Assembly (NCBI RefSeq): GCF_005239135.1
Contig: NZ_QKNX01000002.1
Span: forward strand, 434,001-498,000
DNA: 64,000 bases
From: Natronomonas salsuginis
GTDB taxonomy: Archaea; Halobacteriota; Halobacteria; Halobacteriales; Haloarculaceae
Reading direction: 5' to 3'
The notes under the pieces are model-generated. The model was not told the origin of the DNA, made no database searches, and was given only the letters and a program-made list of their open reading frames with translations. Of this stretch, positions 1-7,160 are shown in pieces (position 1 is the first letter of the stretch; each line of letters opens with the position of its first letter). A program made the translations under genes and the position numbers.

Positions 1-399
1 TACGAGACCGTCGACGCACGCGCGGAGCGAGTCAAAGAGTTGACCGACGGCGTGGGTGCCGACGTCGGGGTCGAGGTCGCGGGTGTGCCTCCGGCCTTCT
101 CGGAGGGGATCCATCTCGTCAGGAAGGGCGGTCGGTACCTCGAAATCGGCAACGTCAGCCCGGGCCACACCACGGAGTTCGATCCCGGACTGCTCACTCG
201 GCGGGCCATCGAGATCAACCCGGTCGTCCGGTACGATCCGTGGTACCTGCGGCGCGCCCTCGAATTCCTCGACGAACACGCCGAGGACTACCCCTACGAT
301 CAACTGATCGACACGGAGTTCGACCTCTTGGACGTCTCCGAGGCGCTCGAGCGTTCCGATAGCCGCGAGGTCACGCGGGCAACGCTGCTGCCGCACTAA
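1..399 (+). CDS. Zinc-type medium-chain alcohol dehydrogenase, C-terminal part
   Basis: The window opens inside this gene, so only the last 132 codons are seen. The fragment holds the end of a Rossmann NAD(P)-binding domain (DVGVEVAGVP, then RKGGRYLEIGN) and the closing part of the catalytic domain (ALERSDSREVTRATLLPH), the usual order in zinc-containing medium-chain dehydrogenases. Such enzymes interconvert alcohols and carbonyls with NAD(P). The catalytic zinc ligands would lie upstream and cannot be checked, so the substrate is open. It faces the same way as the SDR, MaoC and hydrolase genes that follow and probably belongs to the same catabolic block. Confidence 0.8.
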   Translation, partial: YETVDARAERVKELTDGVGADVGVEVAGVPPAFSEGIHLVRKGGRYLEIGNVSPGHTTEFDPGLLTRRAIEINPVVRYDPWYLRRALEFLDEHAEDYPYDQLIDTEFDLLDVSEALERSDSREVTRATLLPH

Positions 400-822
400 C
401 CGCCGGTACGTCTCGGTAGACGTGTTTCGCAGTGTCGAACGTGAACTGGAAGCTCGTCTATTGATCCGAAATAAGCGGACAGGGAACGGTTGAAGGGGAA
501 GTCGGAGACACCGCTCCAGTGGCCGATCCACGGACGGCCGCTCTTTGCACGTGTCGCTCCCGATCGTTCCGAGGCCTTTTTGCAGCACACGCTGTGGTCG
601 CCGAAAGACGTCTCGACCCGGTCTAGGAACCACTCGTCGTGGTAGACCTGCCCGATCCTACCCCACGAGTGAGCCAGTGAACACGGGCCCGATCGACAGT
701 GAGAATCCTCACGCACGGCCGCATTTGATGGCGATGTTGTCCGAAATGTCCGGACACAGAACCCAGTTCGTCCGCAACCCCGACAGACATCAGAATCGCC
801 GGCACCGAACACGGGGGCACGC
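400..822. other. Intergenic stretch without a recognisable gene
   Basis: About 420 bases between the alcohol dehydrogenase and the SDR. Open frames on both strands have no recognisable domain. A minus-strand frame contains a short protein-like patch (VYHDEWFLDRVETSFGDH, about 600-660), which might be a gene relic, but I cannot assign it. The 3' end carries the SDR promoter. Confidence 0.4.
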
Positions 823-829
823 TTAATAC
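823..829 (+). promoter_or_regulatory. TATA box of the SDR gene
   Basis: TTAATAC lies 26 bases before ATG 852. This spacing fits a leaderless haloarchaeal transcript and favours ATG 852 over the in-frame GTG at 834. Confidence 0.5.
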
Positions 830-851
830 GTCGGTGGGCGACCCATCCGAT

Positions 852-1634
852 ATGTCGAACGTCACATACGATTTCGACGGAGACACCGTCATCATCACGG
901 GCGGAAGCTCCGGAATCGGCAGACGGATCGCGCTGGATTTCGGAGCCGCCAGCGCGACGGTGTTGATCGCGGACATCGACGAGAAGCCGGGCGACGGCTC
1001 CGAGCCGACGCACGTCGCGATCGAGGACGCGGGCGGGACCGCAGCGTTCGTCGAGACGGACGTCTCCGATCCGGATCGGATCGCGGCGGTCGTCGAGGCG
1101 GCGCGCGACTACGGCGGCGTCGACGTGATGGTCAACAACGCGGGGACCATCGCCCGTAAGGGCGTCTTGGACGCGACTCCCGAGGAGTACGACCGCGTCC
1201 AGGCGATTAACGCACGAGCCGTCCTCCTCGGTTGTCAGTACGCCGCCGCGGACATGATCGACCGGGGCGTCGAGGGGACGATCCTCAACACGTCCTCGAT
1301 AAGCTCCGAACACTCGCTGCACGATCACATCAGCTACGACGCTTCGAAGGGCGCGGTCCGGATGATCACGCGGACGGCCGCGCTCGATCTCGCCGAGTAC
1401 GGCATTCGGGTGAACGCGATCGCCCCCGGATTCACCGCGACGCAGCTCTCGGCGTCGGGGCCAGAGGGCGTCCGAGAGGCCGTCGAGTCGGGCGAGATCA
1501 TGAAGCCGGTCCCGATCGGCCGGGCGGCCGAGCCCGAGGAGATCGCCGCCGGCGCGCTCTTTTTGTGCAGCGACGCGGCCTCGTACGTGACCGGCGAGCA
1601 GCTCTACGTCGACGGCGGCTACCAGATACTCTGA
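852..1634 (+). CDS. SDR family NAD(P)-dependent oxidoreductase
   Basis: A 260-residue classical short-chain dehydrogenase. The cofactor motif TGGSSGIG is at residues 16-23, VNNAG marks the fourth strand, and the catalytic Ser-Tyr-Lys set is visible as NTSSISS followed by SYDASK. The C-terminal SDAASYVTGEQLYVDGGY is the usual end of the 3-oxoacyl-ACP-reductase-like subgroup. It should interconvert a secondary alcohol and a ketone in the cytoplasm. A GTG six codons upstream is possible, but the TATA box supports the ATG. A MaoC hydratase follows after 39 bases, consistent with consecutive steps on an acyl-CoA or cyclic intermediate. Confidence 0.9.
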   Translation: MSNVTYDFDGDTVIITGGSSGIGRRIALDFGAASATVLIADIDEKPGDGSEPTHVAIEDAGGTAAFVETDVSDPDRIAAVVEAARDYGGVDVMVNNAGTIARKGVLDATPEEYDRVQAINARAVLLGCQYAAADMIDRGVEGTILNTSSISSEHSLHDHISYDASKGAVRMITRTAALDLAEYGIRVNAIAPGFTATQLSASGPEGVREAVESGEIMKPVPIGRAAEPEEIAAGALFLCSDAASYVTGEQLYVDGGYQIL

Positions 1635-1673
1635 ACCCCAAGAGCCAAGATTCGGACGGCGCTACGACGGGCA

Positions 1674-2132
1674 ATGACGCTGTATTTCGAGGATCTGTCG
1701 ATCGGCGATCGATACGAGGTCGGCGAGTACACAGTCGCGAAAGACGAGATCATCGCCTTCGCCGAGCAGTTCGACCCGCAGCCGTTCCACACGGACGAAG
1801 AAGCCGCGAAGGACTCGGTGTTCGGCGAACTTGTCGCGAGCGGACTCCACACGCTGTGTCTGTCGGTCCGGCTGTTCGTCGCGGAGTTCGTCAACCGCGA
1901 GGATGGGCTCGCCAACATGGGCGGGTTGGGCATGGACGACCTCCGGTGGCACGCGCCCGTTCGCCCGGGCGAGACGCTCCGCGTCGAGGTGGAGGTGGCC
2001 GAAAAGAACCCCTCAGAGAGCCACGACGATCGCGGCTACGTCGAGTTCGAGCGGCACGTCTACACCGACGACACCGAGGTCATGACCGTCCGCTCGTACA
2101 ACATCGTTCGGCGGCGGTCGGCGGTCGAGTGA
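1674..2132 (+). CDS. MaoC-family dehydratase (hotdog fold)
   Basis: A 152-residue protein with MaoC features: N-terminal YFEDLSIGDRYEVGEYTV, then FAEQFDPQPFHTDEEAA, where the Asp and His of the DPQPFH segment are the hydratase-2 catalytic pair, and GLHTLCLSVRLF, which forms the long hotdog helix. Family members hydrate enoyl-CoA or related thioesters. It lies 39 bases after the SDR on the same strand, so a hydration followed by dehydrogenation is plausible. The acyl substrate cannot be read from the sequence. Confidence 0.85.
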   Translation: MTLYFEDLSIGDRYEVGEYTVAKDEIIAFAEQFDPQPFHTDEEAAKDSVFGELVASGLHTLCLSVRLFVAEFVNREDGLANMGGLGMDDLRWHAPVRPGETLRVEVEVAEKNPSESHDDRGYVEFERHVYTDDTEVMTVRSYNIVRRRSAVE

Positions 2133-2177
2133 ACGCTGCCGGGGGCGGCGACGGAGCGACGACGCCCACCCCGAGAG

Positions 2178-2184
2178 CTATTAC
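2178..2184 (+). promoter_or_regulatory. TATA-like box before the SCP2-like gene
   Basis: CTATTAC lies 28 bases before ATG 2209, suggesting that the SCP2-like/hydrolase pair has its own leaderless transcript. Confidence 0.4.
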
Positions 2185-2208
2185 CGCGGGTTTCGAACGA
2201 GTTGACGC

Positions 2209-2592
2209 ATGTCCGACTTTCCAAGCGACGAATGGGCACAGGAGGTCGCAGCGACCGTGAACGACGACGCGGAGTTCGCCCGAATCGCCCGCGAGTTCGA
2301 CGCGACCGTCCGCTTCGATTTCGGCGACGACGCGTACGCGTTCGAACTCGGTGACGGGGGGGTCCGATCGGTCCGCGACGCAACGGCGTTTTCGAGCTGG
2401 GACCTCGTCTTGCGGGCCCCGATGGGGACCTGGGAGACGTTCCTCTCTGAGTCCCCGCCGCCGTTCTACAACGACCTCCGGAGCGTCTGGACCCAACACG
2501 ACATGACGATCGAGGGCGACGTACTGACGGCGATCCAACACTGGCGACCGCTGAAGTATCTGGTCGAGGTGTTCGGGGAGGTACGCCGATGA
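2209..2592 (+). CDS. Small SCP2-like (sterol carrier protein type) protein
   Basis: A 127-residue acidic protein with no catalytic motif. It has an amphipathic N-terminal helix (EWAQEVAATVNDDAEFARIA), alternating strands (TVRFDFGDDAYAFELGDGGV), and a C-terminal region reading VLTAIQHWRPLKYLVEVFGE, the pattern of SCP2-type lipid-binding domains. Such domains bind or present hydrophobic acyl ligands. The stop overlaps the next start (ATGA), so it is translationally coupled to the alpha/beta hydrolase, and the two probably handle the same substrate. The SCP2 call rests on pattern only. Confidence 0.55.
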   Translation: MSDFPSDEWAQEVAATVNDDAEFARIAREFDATVRFDFGDDAYAFELGDGGVRSVRDATAFSSWDLVLRAPMGTWETFLSESPPPFYNDLRSVWTQHDMTIEGDVLTAIQHWRPLKYLVEVFGEVRR

Positions 2593-3482
2593 CGCTCGGC
2601 GAGGACGTCGAGAACGGACACCACGACCCGATCGAGGGGCGATACGTGTGGCTCGAGTTCGACGACGAGACGTATCGAACATTCTACGAGGTGGCCGGCG
2701 ACGGCGATGTGCCCCTGATCGTCCTCCACACGGCGGGCGCTGACTCACGGGAGTATCGCCACCTACTCTGCGACGAGCGACTCGGCGAGCAGTTCACCAT
2801 CTACGCGTTCGACATGCCGTGGCACGGGCGGAGCTATCCGCCGCTCGCGGATCGGTGGTGGGAGCGCGATTACCGGCTCACCACGGACTTCTACGCGGGC
2901 TTCATCGTCCACTTTGCGCGCACGCTCGGACTCGACGACCCGGTCGTGATGGGCTGTTCGATGGGCGGGGAGATCATCCTCGAGTTGGCGAGCACGTACG
3001 CCGAGGAGGTCCGCGCCGTGATCGGCCTCGAGACGACTGACTTCGTGCCGAGTGATCGAGGATACATCGACGACCTTCAGACCATTCTCACGCACCCGGA
3101 GGTAGATCAGGAGGTGTTCCGTCCGGAGTGGATCCACGGACTGCAAGCGCCACAGAGTCCCGAACACAACAAGCGCGAGACGTGGTGGATATACAGCCAG
3201 GCGGGCCACGGCGTCTACGCCGGCGACATCGACTTCTACGCCCGCGAGTGGGACGCCAGAGAGCAGGTCGCCAATATCGACACCGACGAGTGCGGTGTGT
3301 ACCTCTTGACTGGCGAGTACGACTTCTCCGGTCGCCCGGAAGACACAGAGCGCGTGGCCGAGCGGATCGACGGCGCGACGATCGAGATCATGGACGAAAT
3401 GGGCCACTTCCCGCCGGTCGAGAACCCCGAGGCGTTCCGCGAGTACCTGTACCCGATCGCCGAGGAGATCGTCGAGGAGTAG
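2589..3482 (+). CDS. Alpha/beta-fold hydrolase
   Basis: A 297-residue single-domain hydrolase. The nucleophile elbow is GCSMGG near residue 120, the oxyanion strand is LIVLHTAGADSREYRHLL, an acid candidate lies in LTGEYDFSG, and the catalytic His is in DEMGHFPPVENP near the C-terminus. These fit the Ser-Asp-His triad of esterases and C-C bond hydrolases. It overlaps the upstream SCP2-like gene by four bases. Within a catabolic block it may cleave an ester or a ring-fission product. The substrate is unknown. Confidence 0.85.
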   Translation: MTLGEDVENGHHDPIEGRYVWLEFDDETYRTFYEVAGDGDVPLIVLHTAGADSREYRHLLCDERLGEQFTIYAFDMPWHGRSYPPLADRWWERDYRLTTDFYAGFIVHFARTLGLDDPVVMGCSMGGEIILELASTYAEEVRAVIGLETTDFVPSDRGYIDDLQTILTHPEVDQEVFRPEWIHGLQAPQSPEHNKRETWWIYSQAGHGVYAGDIDFYAREWDAREQVANIDTDECGVYLLTGEYDFSGRPEDTERVAERIDGATIEIMDEMGHFPPVENPEAFREYLYPIAEEIVEE

Positions 3483-3582
3483 CGGCCCGAACGGACGTTG
3501 ATCTGAAGAGATCTCGTAGCCGACCGAGTATACGCGATCCGCAGGCCGGGGTCAGAGGACGTTATAAAGAGCAAGGAGAATA

Positions 3583-3602
3583 CCCGCGCCTTTAGGCGCG
3601 GG
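3583..3602 (+). repeat. Left-end hairpin of the TnpB element
   Basis: CCCGCGCC-TTTA-GGCGCGGG is a perfect 8-bp stem with a 4-base loop, positioned as the subterminal recognition hairpin of an IS200/IS605 left end. Confidence 0.6.
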
Positions 3603-3717
3603 ATGAATCCGACAACCCCTCCACAATCCACCGTCGATAGCCCGACTGGATATTCCACGCTCGAATCCAAACTTTAACCACGAAACACCACATAACCAGT
3701 TATGGAAGCGTTTCACG

Positions 3718-5037
3718 ATGCACATCCACCGCACCTACCGAGCGAAAATCCTCAACCATCAGCAGGTAGAGGACTCGCTCGAACGGCACGGGTGGAGTGC
3801 GTCGAAACTCTGGAACGTTGCAAACTATCATTCCCGCCAAGTGTGGGATGAGACGGGCGAGATCCCCGACGATTCGGACTTGAAGAGCGAGTTGAAGACT
3901 CACAACAAGTACAAAGGACTGCACAGTCAGTCCAGTCAGCGCGTTCTGGAGGAACTCGCTGAAGCCTTCAACTCGTGGTACGAAACAAGGAAGTCTGATG
4001 ATCGTGCAAATCCGCCCGGCTACCGCAAGAAAAACTACTACGACTCAGAAGGCCGCCGTGTCCACGAAGAACACCGGCGTAGCACGGTGACGTGGAAGCA
4101 GAAAGGCATTCGTCACGATACCAACAACGGGCGAGTGCGCCTCTCTAAAGGAGCGAATCACAAGGACCACCCCCGAGCATGGGAATACATCCTTGTTGAA
4201 TACGAAACGCGCCCCGGAGTTACCGTCGAGAACCTGCAACAAGTCAGGGCCGTCTACGACAAGGCGAAAAGGCGCTGGGAACTGCACTTAGTGTGTAAGC
4301 ACGAAGTGGAGACGCCCGACTCTCCCGGTGACGAGACGGCGGGTATCGACCTTGGTATCCGCAACTTCGCCGCTGTCGCGTACAGTACCGAGGAAGCCGA
4401 CTTGTACCCCGGCAATCGTCTGAAACAGGACGGGTACTACTTCCCGAAAGAAATCGCAAAGTGTGACGATTCAGACGGCCAAGAAGCCACTCGATTGCAC
4501 TCGAAGTGGTCGGAGCGTCGAACCCACTTCTTCCACTCCTTAGCCAAACACATCGTTGAACGATGTGTCGAGCAAGAAGTGGGTCGAATCAACTTCGGGG
4601 AACTTGCTGGTGTTCGAGAAGACGGGAACGGCGAGTCAAAGAACTGGGGGAAGCACGGCAACCTCGACTTGCACGGGTGGGCATTCGACCGGTTCTCGAA
4701 CATCCTCGAATATAAGGCGAAAGTCAAGGGCATCGAAGTCGTAGAAGTATCCGAGAGCGACACGAGCAAGACGTGTTGTGTTTGCGGTAAGAAAGACGAC
4801 AGTCAGCGTGTTGAGCGTGGTCTATACGTCTGCGAGACGTGTGATGCGGCGTTCAACGCTGACGTGAACGGGGCGGAGAACATCCGTCTCGAGATCAACG
4901 ATGAAAGTAACTCTGAGTCTGCACCCAATTTGGGTAGGGATAGGAGTACCGGCTGGTTGGCACAGCCCGGAGTCTACCTTCACGACTTGTCCAGCGGATT
5001 CCAACCGAGGGAACAAGTGGTAGACTGCAAACCCTAA
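3718..5037 (+). CDS. tnpB: TnpB RNA-guided nuclease of an IS200/IS605-type element
   Basis: The 439-residue protein looks intact. The split RuvC active site is complete: D211 in GIDLGIRN, E295 in NFGELAG, and D382 in FNADVNGAENI. A zinc ribbon lies between the last two, with C353/C356 and C372/C375. TnpB proteins are RNA-guided DNA nucleases that help keep their element in the genome; the guide RNA is made from the 3' end of the gene plus the right end. Start ATG 3718 gives MHIHRTYRAKILNHQQVE, typical of haloarchaeal members. No tnpA is adjacent. Because all motifs are present, it may be active, unlike the relic at 10597-10957. Confidence 0.93.
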   Translation: MHIHRTYRAKILNHQQVEDSLERHGWSASKLWNVANYHSRQVWDETGEIPDDSDLKSELKTHNKYKGLHSQSSQRVLEELAEAFNSWYETRKSDDRANPPGYRKKNYYDSEGRRVHEEHRRSTVTWKQKGIRHDTNNGRVRLSKGANHKDHPRAWEYILVEYETRPGVTVENLQQVRAVYDKAKRRWELHLVCKHEVETPDSPGDETAGIDLGIRNFAAVAYSTEEADLYPGNRLKQDGYYFPKEIAKCDDSDGQEATRLHSKWSERRTHFFHSLAKHIVERCVEQEVGRINFGELAGVREDGNGESKNWGKHGNLDLHGWAFDRFSNILEYKAKVKGIEVVEVSESDTSKTCCVCGKKDDSQRVERGLYVCETCDAAFNADVNGAENIRLEINDESNSESAPNLGRDRSTGWLAQPGVYLHDLSSGFQPREQVVDCKP

Positions 5038-5100
5038 TATCCCAATCCAGCGGCGCGGTGCCGTGGGATTCCTCCGCGTTCACGCGGAGGAGGATGTCAA
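5038..5100 (+). ncRNA. Element right end, probable 3' scaffold of the TnpB guide (omega) RNA
   Basis: Directly after the tnpB stop lies a conserved right end containing GCGGTGCCGTGGGA and a perfect hairpin at 5071-5090 (CCTCCGCG-TTCA-CGCGGAGG). In characterised TnpB systems the omega RNA spans the end of tnpB and the right end, and the flanking DNA gives the guide. A diverged copy of this same right end occurs at 41850-41912, which supports its being a functional unit. Transcription is not shown by the sequence. Confidence 0.45.
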
Positions 5101-7160
5101 GTCCGGATGAGATAGTTGCCTGCGTCGGTTACCGTTGCCTCACTATCCGGTGGGAGCACTATCGTGGTGTTTTCATCGTCGATGAACGCCGGACCGTCGA
5201 TCGAGCAGTCGGCCGTGAGTCGCTCGGAGCGATATGCGGGGCAGGTAAGCATCGACTCTCCGAAGTATGCCTCCCGCTCGGCGTACGGTGCCGGATCGGA
5301 GGCGTCTGACGTCGGCGAGACGGGTGTCGAGAGCGGGTCTCCATCGTCGGTCGACCCCCTCGCATCGACCCGCCACTTGAGAAACTCGACGCTCTCGTCG
5401 GGCATGGCGTACCCGAACGTGGAGTCGTGTCGGTCGTGGAACCGCTCGACGAGTCGCTGTTCGTCGTCAGCACCGACCCGTGAAACCGGGAGCTCGATCT
5501 GCAGTTCGTCCATCTGTTGTGGATATCGAGCATCGGCGTAAAACGACAGTGACTGATCCGCTCGTTCGATTCCAGCTCGGTCGAAGAAGGCGCGGGCATC
5601 CGATTCGAGGTCGACGAGCGTGTCGTTGACCGCGTCGTGATCGAAGTGCTCGCTGTCGGTGAAGACGCTCGAAACGAAGTCCTGACGGATGTCAGAAGAG
5701 AGGCCACCGATCGAACTGACGACGCCAGCGTCCTTCGGAAGCGCGATCTCGTCGATCTGCAGTTGACGGGCGAGTTCGACCACGAACGTCCCGAGCGCAC
5801 CGCCGCCGCCGCTGAGGACGTAGTTCCGTGGATCGATCCCCTGTTCTATCGTCACGGTTTTGATGCCGTTCACCATGTCCTGGATCGTGGTTCCGTAGAT
5901 CGAGTAGGCGGCTTCGAGCGGGGGCAGACCCAATCTGGAACCGATCCGCTCTCGAATGGCTCGGTCGGCTGCTTGTCGATCGAGTTTCATCTCGCCGCCC
6001 AGAAAATACTCGGGATTCAGATATCCGAGAACGAGCGCGGCGTCAGTGACTGTCGGTGCTTCGTTTCCGCGGCGATAACACACCGGACCGGGATCGGCAC
6101 CGGCGCTTTCAGGTCCGACCCGGAGGAGGTTCCCGTCGTCCACCCACGCGATAGAGCCGCCGCCGGAGCCGATGCTCTTTATCCCGACTTTGTCGATGCC
6201 GAGCATGTAGTGGTCGCCGACGACCGCATCAGTGCTCCGGGGGATCGATCCGTCGGTGACGACGCACATGTCCAGACTGGTGCCGCCCATATCGAGCGCG
6301 ATAACGTCGTTCGAATCCAGTTCGCTCTTCGCCAACTGTCGGGTGGCGACGGGGAGCATCGTTGGGCCGGCGTCGACTGTCCAGATCGGACTGTCGGCGA
6401 CCTCTTCACTTCCCATCACCCCGCCGTTTGCGGTGATGATGAGGGGATCGCCCTCGAAGCCCCGGGACCGAAGTTCGTGCGAGAGACGGGAGAGATAGGA
6501 GTTCACTAGCTCGTACACCGCGGCGTCTAGCGCGGTCGAAGACGTCCGCCGGTGTTCTCTGATCGTAGGGTTGACTTCGTGACTGAGCGCGTAGTGTAGC
6601 TCCGGTGCGAGCTCGTCCAACAGCTCTCCGATCCGTTTCTCGTGGGCGGAGTTCGTATGCGACCACAACAGCGAGACGGCGACGGCGGTAACGTCGTCGT
6701 CGCGGATTTGCTCGATGATATCCCGAAGCTGCGTTTCGTCGAGTTCGGTTTCGATATCGCCCTCGGCCGTGATTCGCTCGGTAACGCCGTACGTCGACTC
6801 CCTGGGAACGAACGGATCCGGGAACGGACGCCACTCGTAGGTGTTCTTTTGGATTTCGGGGCGAAGCCAGAGGATATCACGGAAGCCCGCCGTCGTGATC
6901 AACGCCGTGTCCCGAGTGGTCCCTTCAATAATCGCGTTGGTCGAAACCGTCGTTCCGTGGACGAACTGCTCCGTGTCTGCGAGGAGCTCTCGAACAGTCA
7001 CGCCGTAGCTGTCCGCGGCTTTTTCCACGCTGTTGACGATCCCCAGTGTGAAGTCGTCGGGCGTGGTCGAGGTCTTGAACGAGTCCGCGTTACCGGATTC
7101 AGCGCGGAGATAGAGGTCGGTGAACGTCCCACCGACGTCGACGCAGATTCGGTACGTCAT
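5097..7160 (-). CDS. hyuA: Hydantoinase/5-oxoprolinase family, subunit A (HyuA-like)
   Basis: A 687-residue protein with the ASKHA-type ATPase signatures of HyuA: N-terminal ICVDVGGTFTDLYL, HGTTVSTNAIIEG, ALDMGGTSLDMCVV and SIGSGGGSIAW. Family members couple ATP hydrolysis to amide-ring opening of hydantoins or 5-oxoproline, or carboxylate acetone or acetophenone, together with subunit B. Its start overlaps the end of hyuB by four bases (ATGA). The stop codon lies within the last bases of the neighbouring TnpB element, so the native C-terminus may have been altered by the insertion. The substrate is not predictable. Confidence 0.92.
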   Translation of the reverse strand: MTYRICVDVGGTFTDLYLRAESGNADSFKTSTTPDDFTLGIVNSVEKAADSYGVTVRELLADTEQFVHGTTVSTNAIIEGTTRDTALITTAGFRDILWLRPEIQKNTYEWRPFPDPFVPRESTYGVTERITAEGDIETELDETQLRDIIEQIRDDDVTAVAVSLLWSHTNSAHEKRIGELLDELAPELHYALSHEVNPTIREHRRTSSTALDAAVYELVNSYLSRLSHELRSRGFEGDPLIITANGGVMGSEEVADSPIWTVDAGPTMLPVATRQLAKSELDSNDVIALDMGGTSLDMCVVTDGSIPRSTDAVVGDHYMLGIDKVGIKSIGSGGGSIAWVDDGNLLRVGPESAGADPGPVCYRRGNEAPTVTDAALVLGYLNPEYFLGGEMKLDRQAADRAIRERIGSRLGLPPLEAAYSIYGTTIQDMVNGIKTVTIEQGIDPRNYVLSGGGGALGTFVVELARQLQIDEIALPKDAGVVSSIGGLSSDIRQDFVSSVFTDSEHFDHDAVNDTLVDLESDARAFFDRAGIERADQSLSFYADARYPQQMDELQIELPVSRVGADDEQRLVERFHDRHDSTFGYAMPDESVEFLKWRVDARGSTDDGDPLSTPVSPTSDASDPAPYAEREAYFGESMLTCPAYRSERLTADCSIDGPAFIDDENTTIVLPPDSEATVTDAGNYLIRT

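Larger units (their letters stand above)
3564..5100 (+). mobile_element. IS200/IS605-type element carrying only tnpB
   Basis: A TnpB gene is bracketed by two short perfect hairpins: one on the left at 3583-3602 with an 8-bp stem and TTTA loop, and one on the right at 5071-5090 with an 8-bp stem and TTCA loop. Subterminal hairpins are typical of single-strand-transposing IS200/IS605 elements. No TnpA transposase gene is present, so the element would need one in trans. The right boundary falls in the last bases of the hyuA gene. The exact ends are estimated from the hairpins, not proven. Confidence 0.65.

Noticed and set aside
396-1328. Minus-strand open frame of 310 codons opposite the SDR gene
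   Set aside because: It is antisense to a clear SDR, is Arg/Asp/Val-rich as expected from reverse reading of GC-rich codons, and has no domain.
1232-2260. Plus-strand open frame of 342 codons spanning the SDR and MaoC genes
   Set aside because: It overlaps two well-supported genes in another frame and is very Arg-rich, the hallmark of a shifted haloarchaeal frame.
5071-5090. Perfect hairpin after tnpB as a bacterial-type terminator
   Set aside because: No U-tract follows, and its place and its diverged copy at 41850-41912 fit a transposon right end instead.
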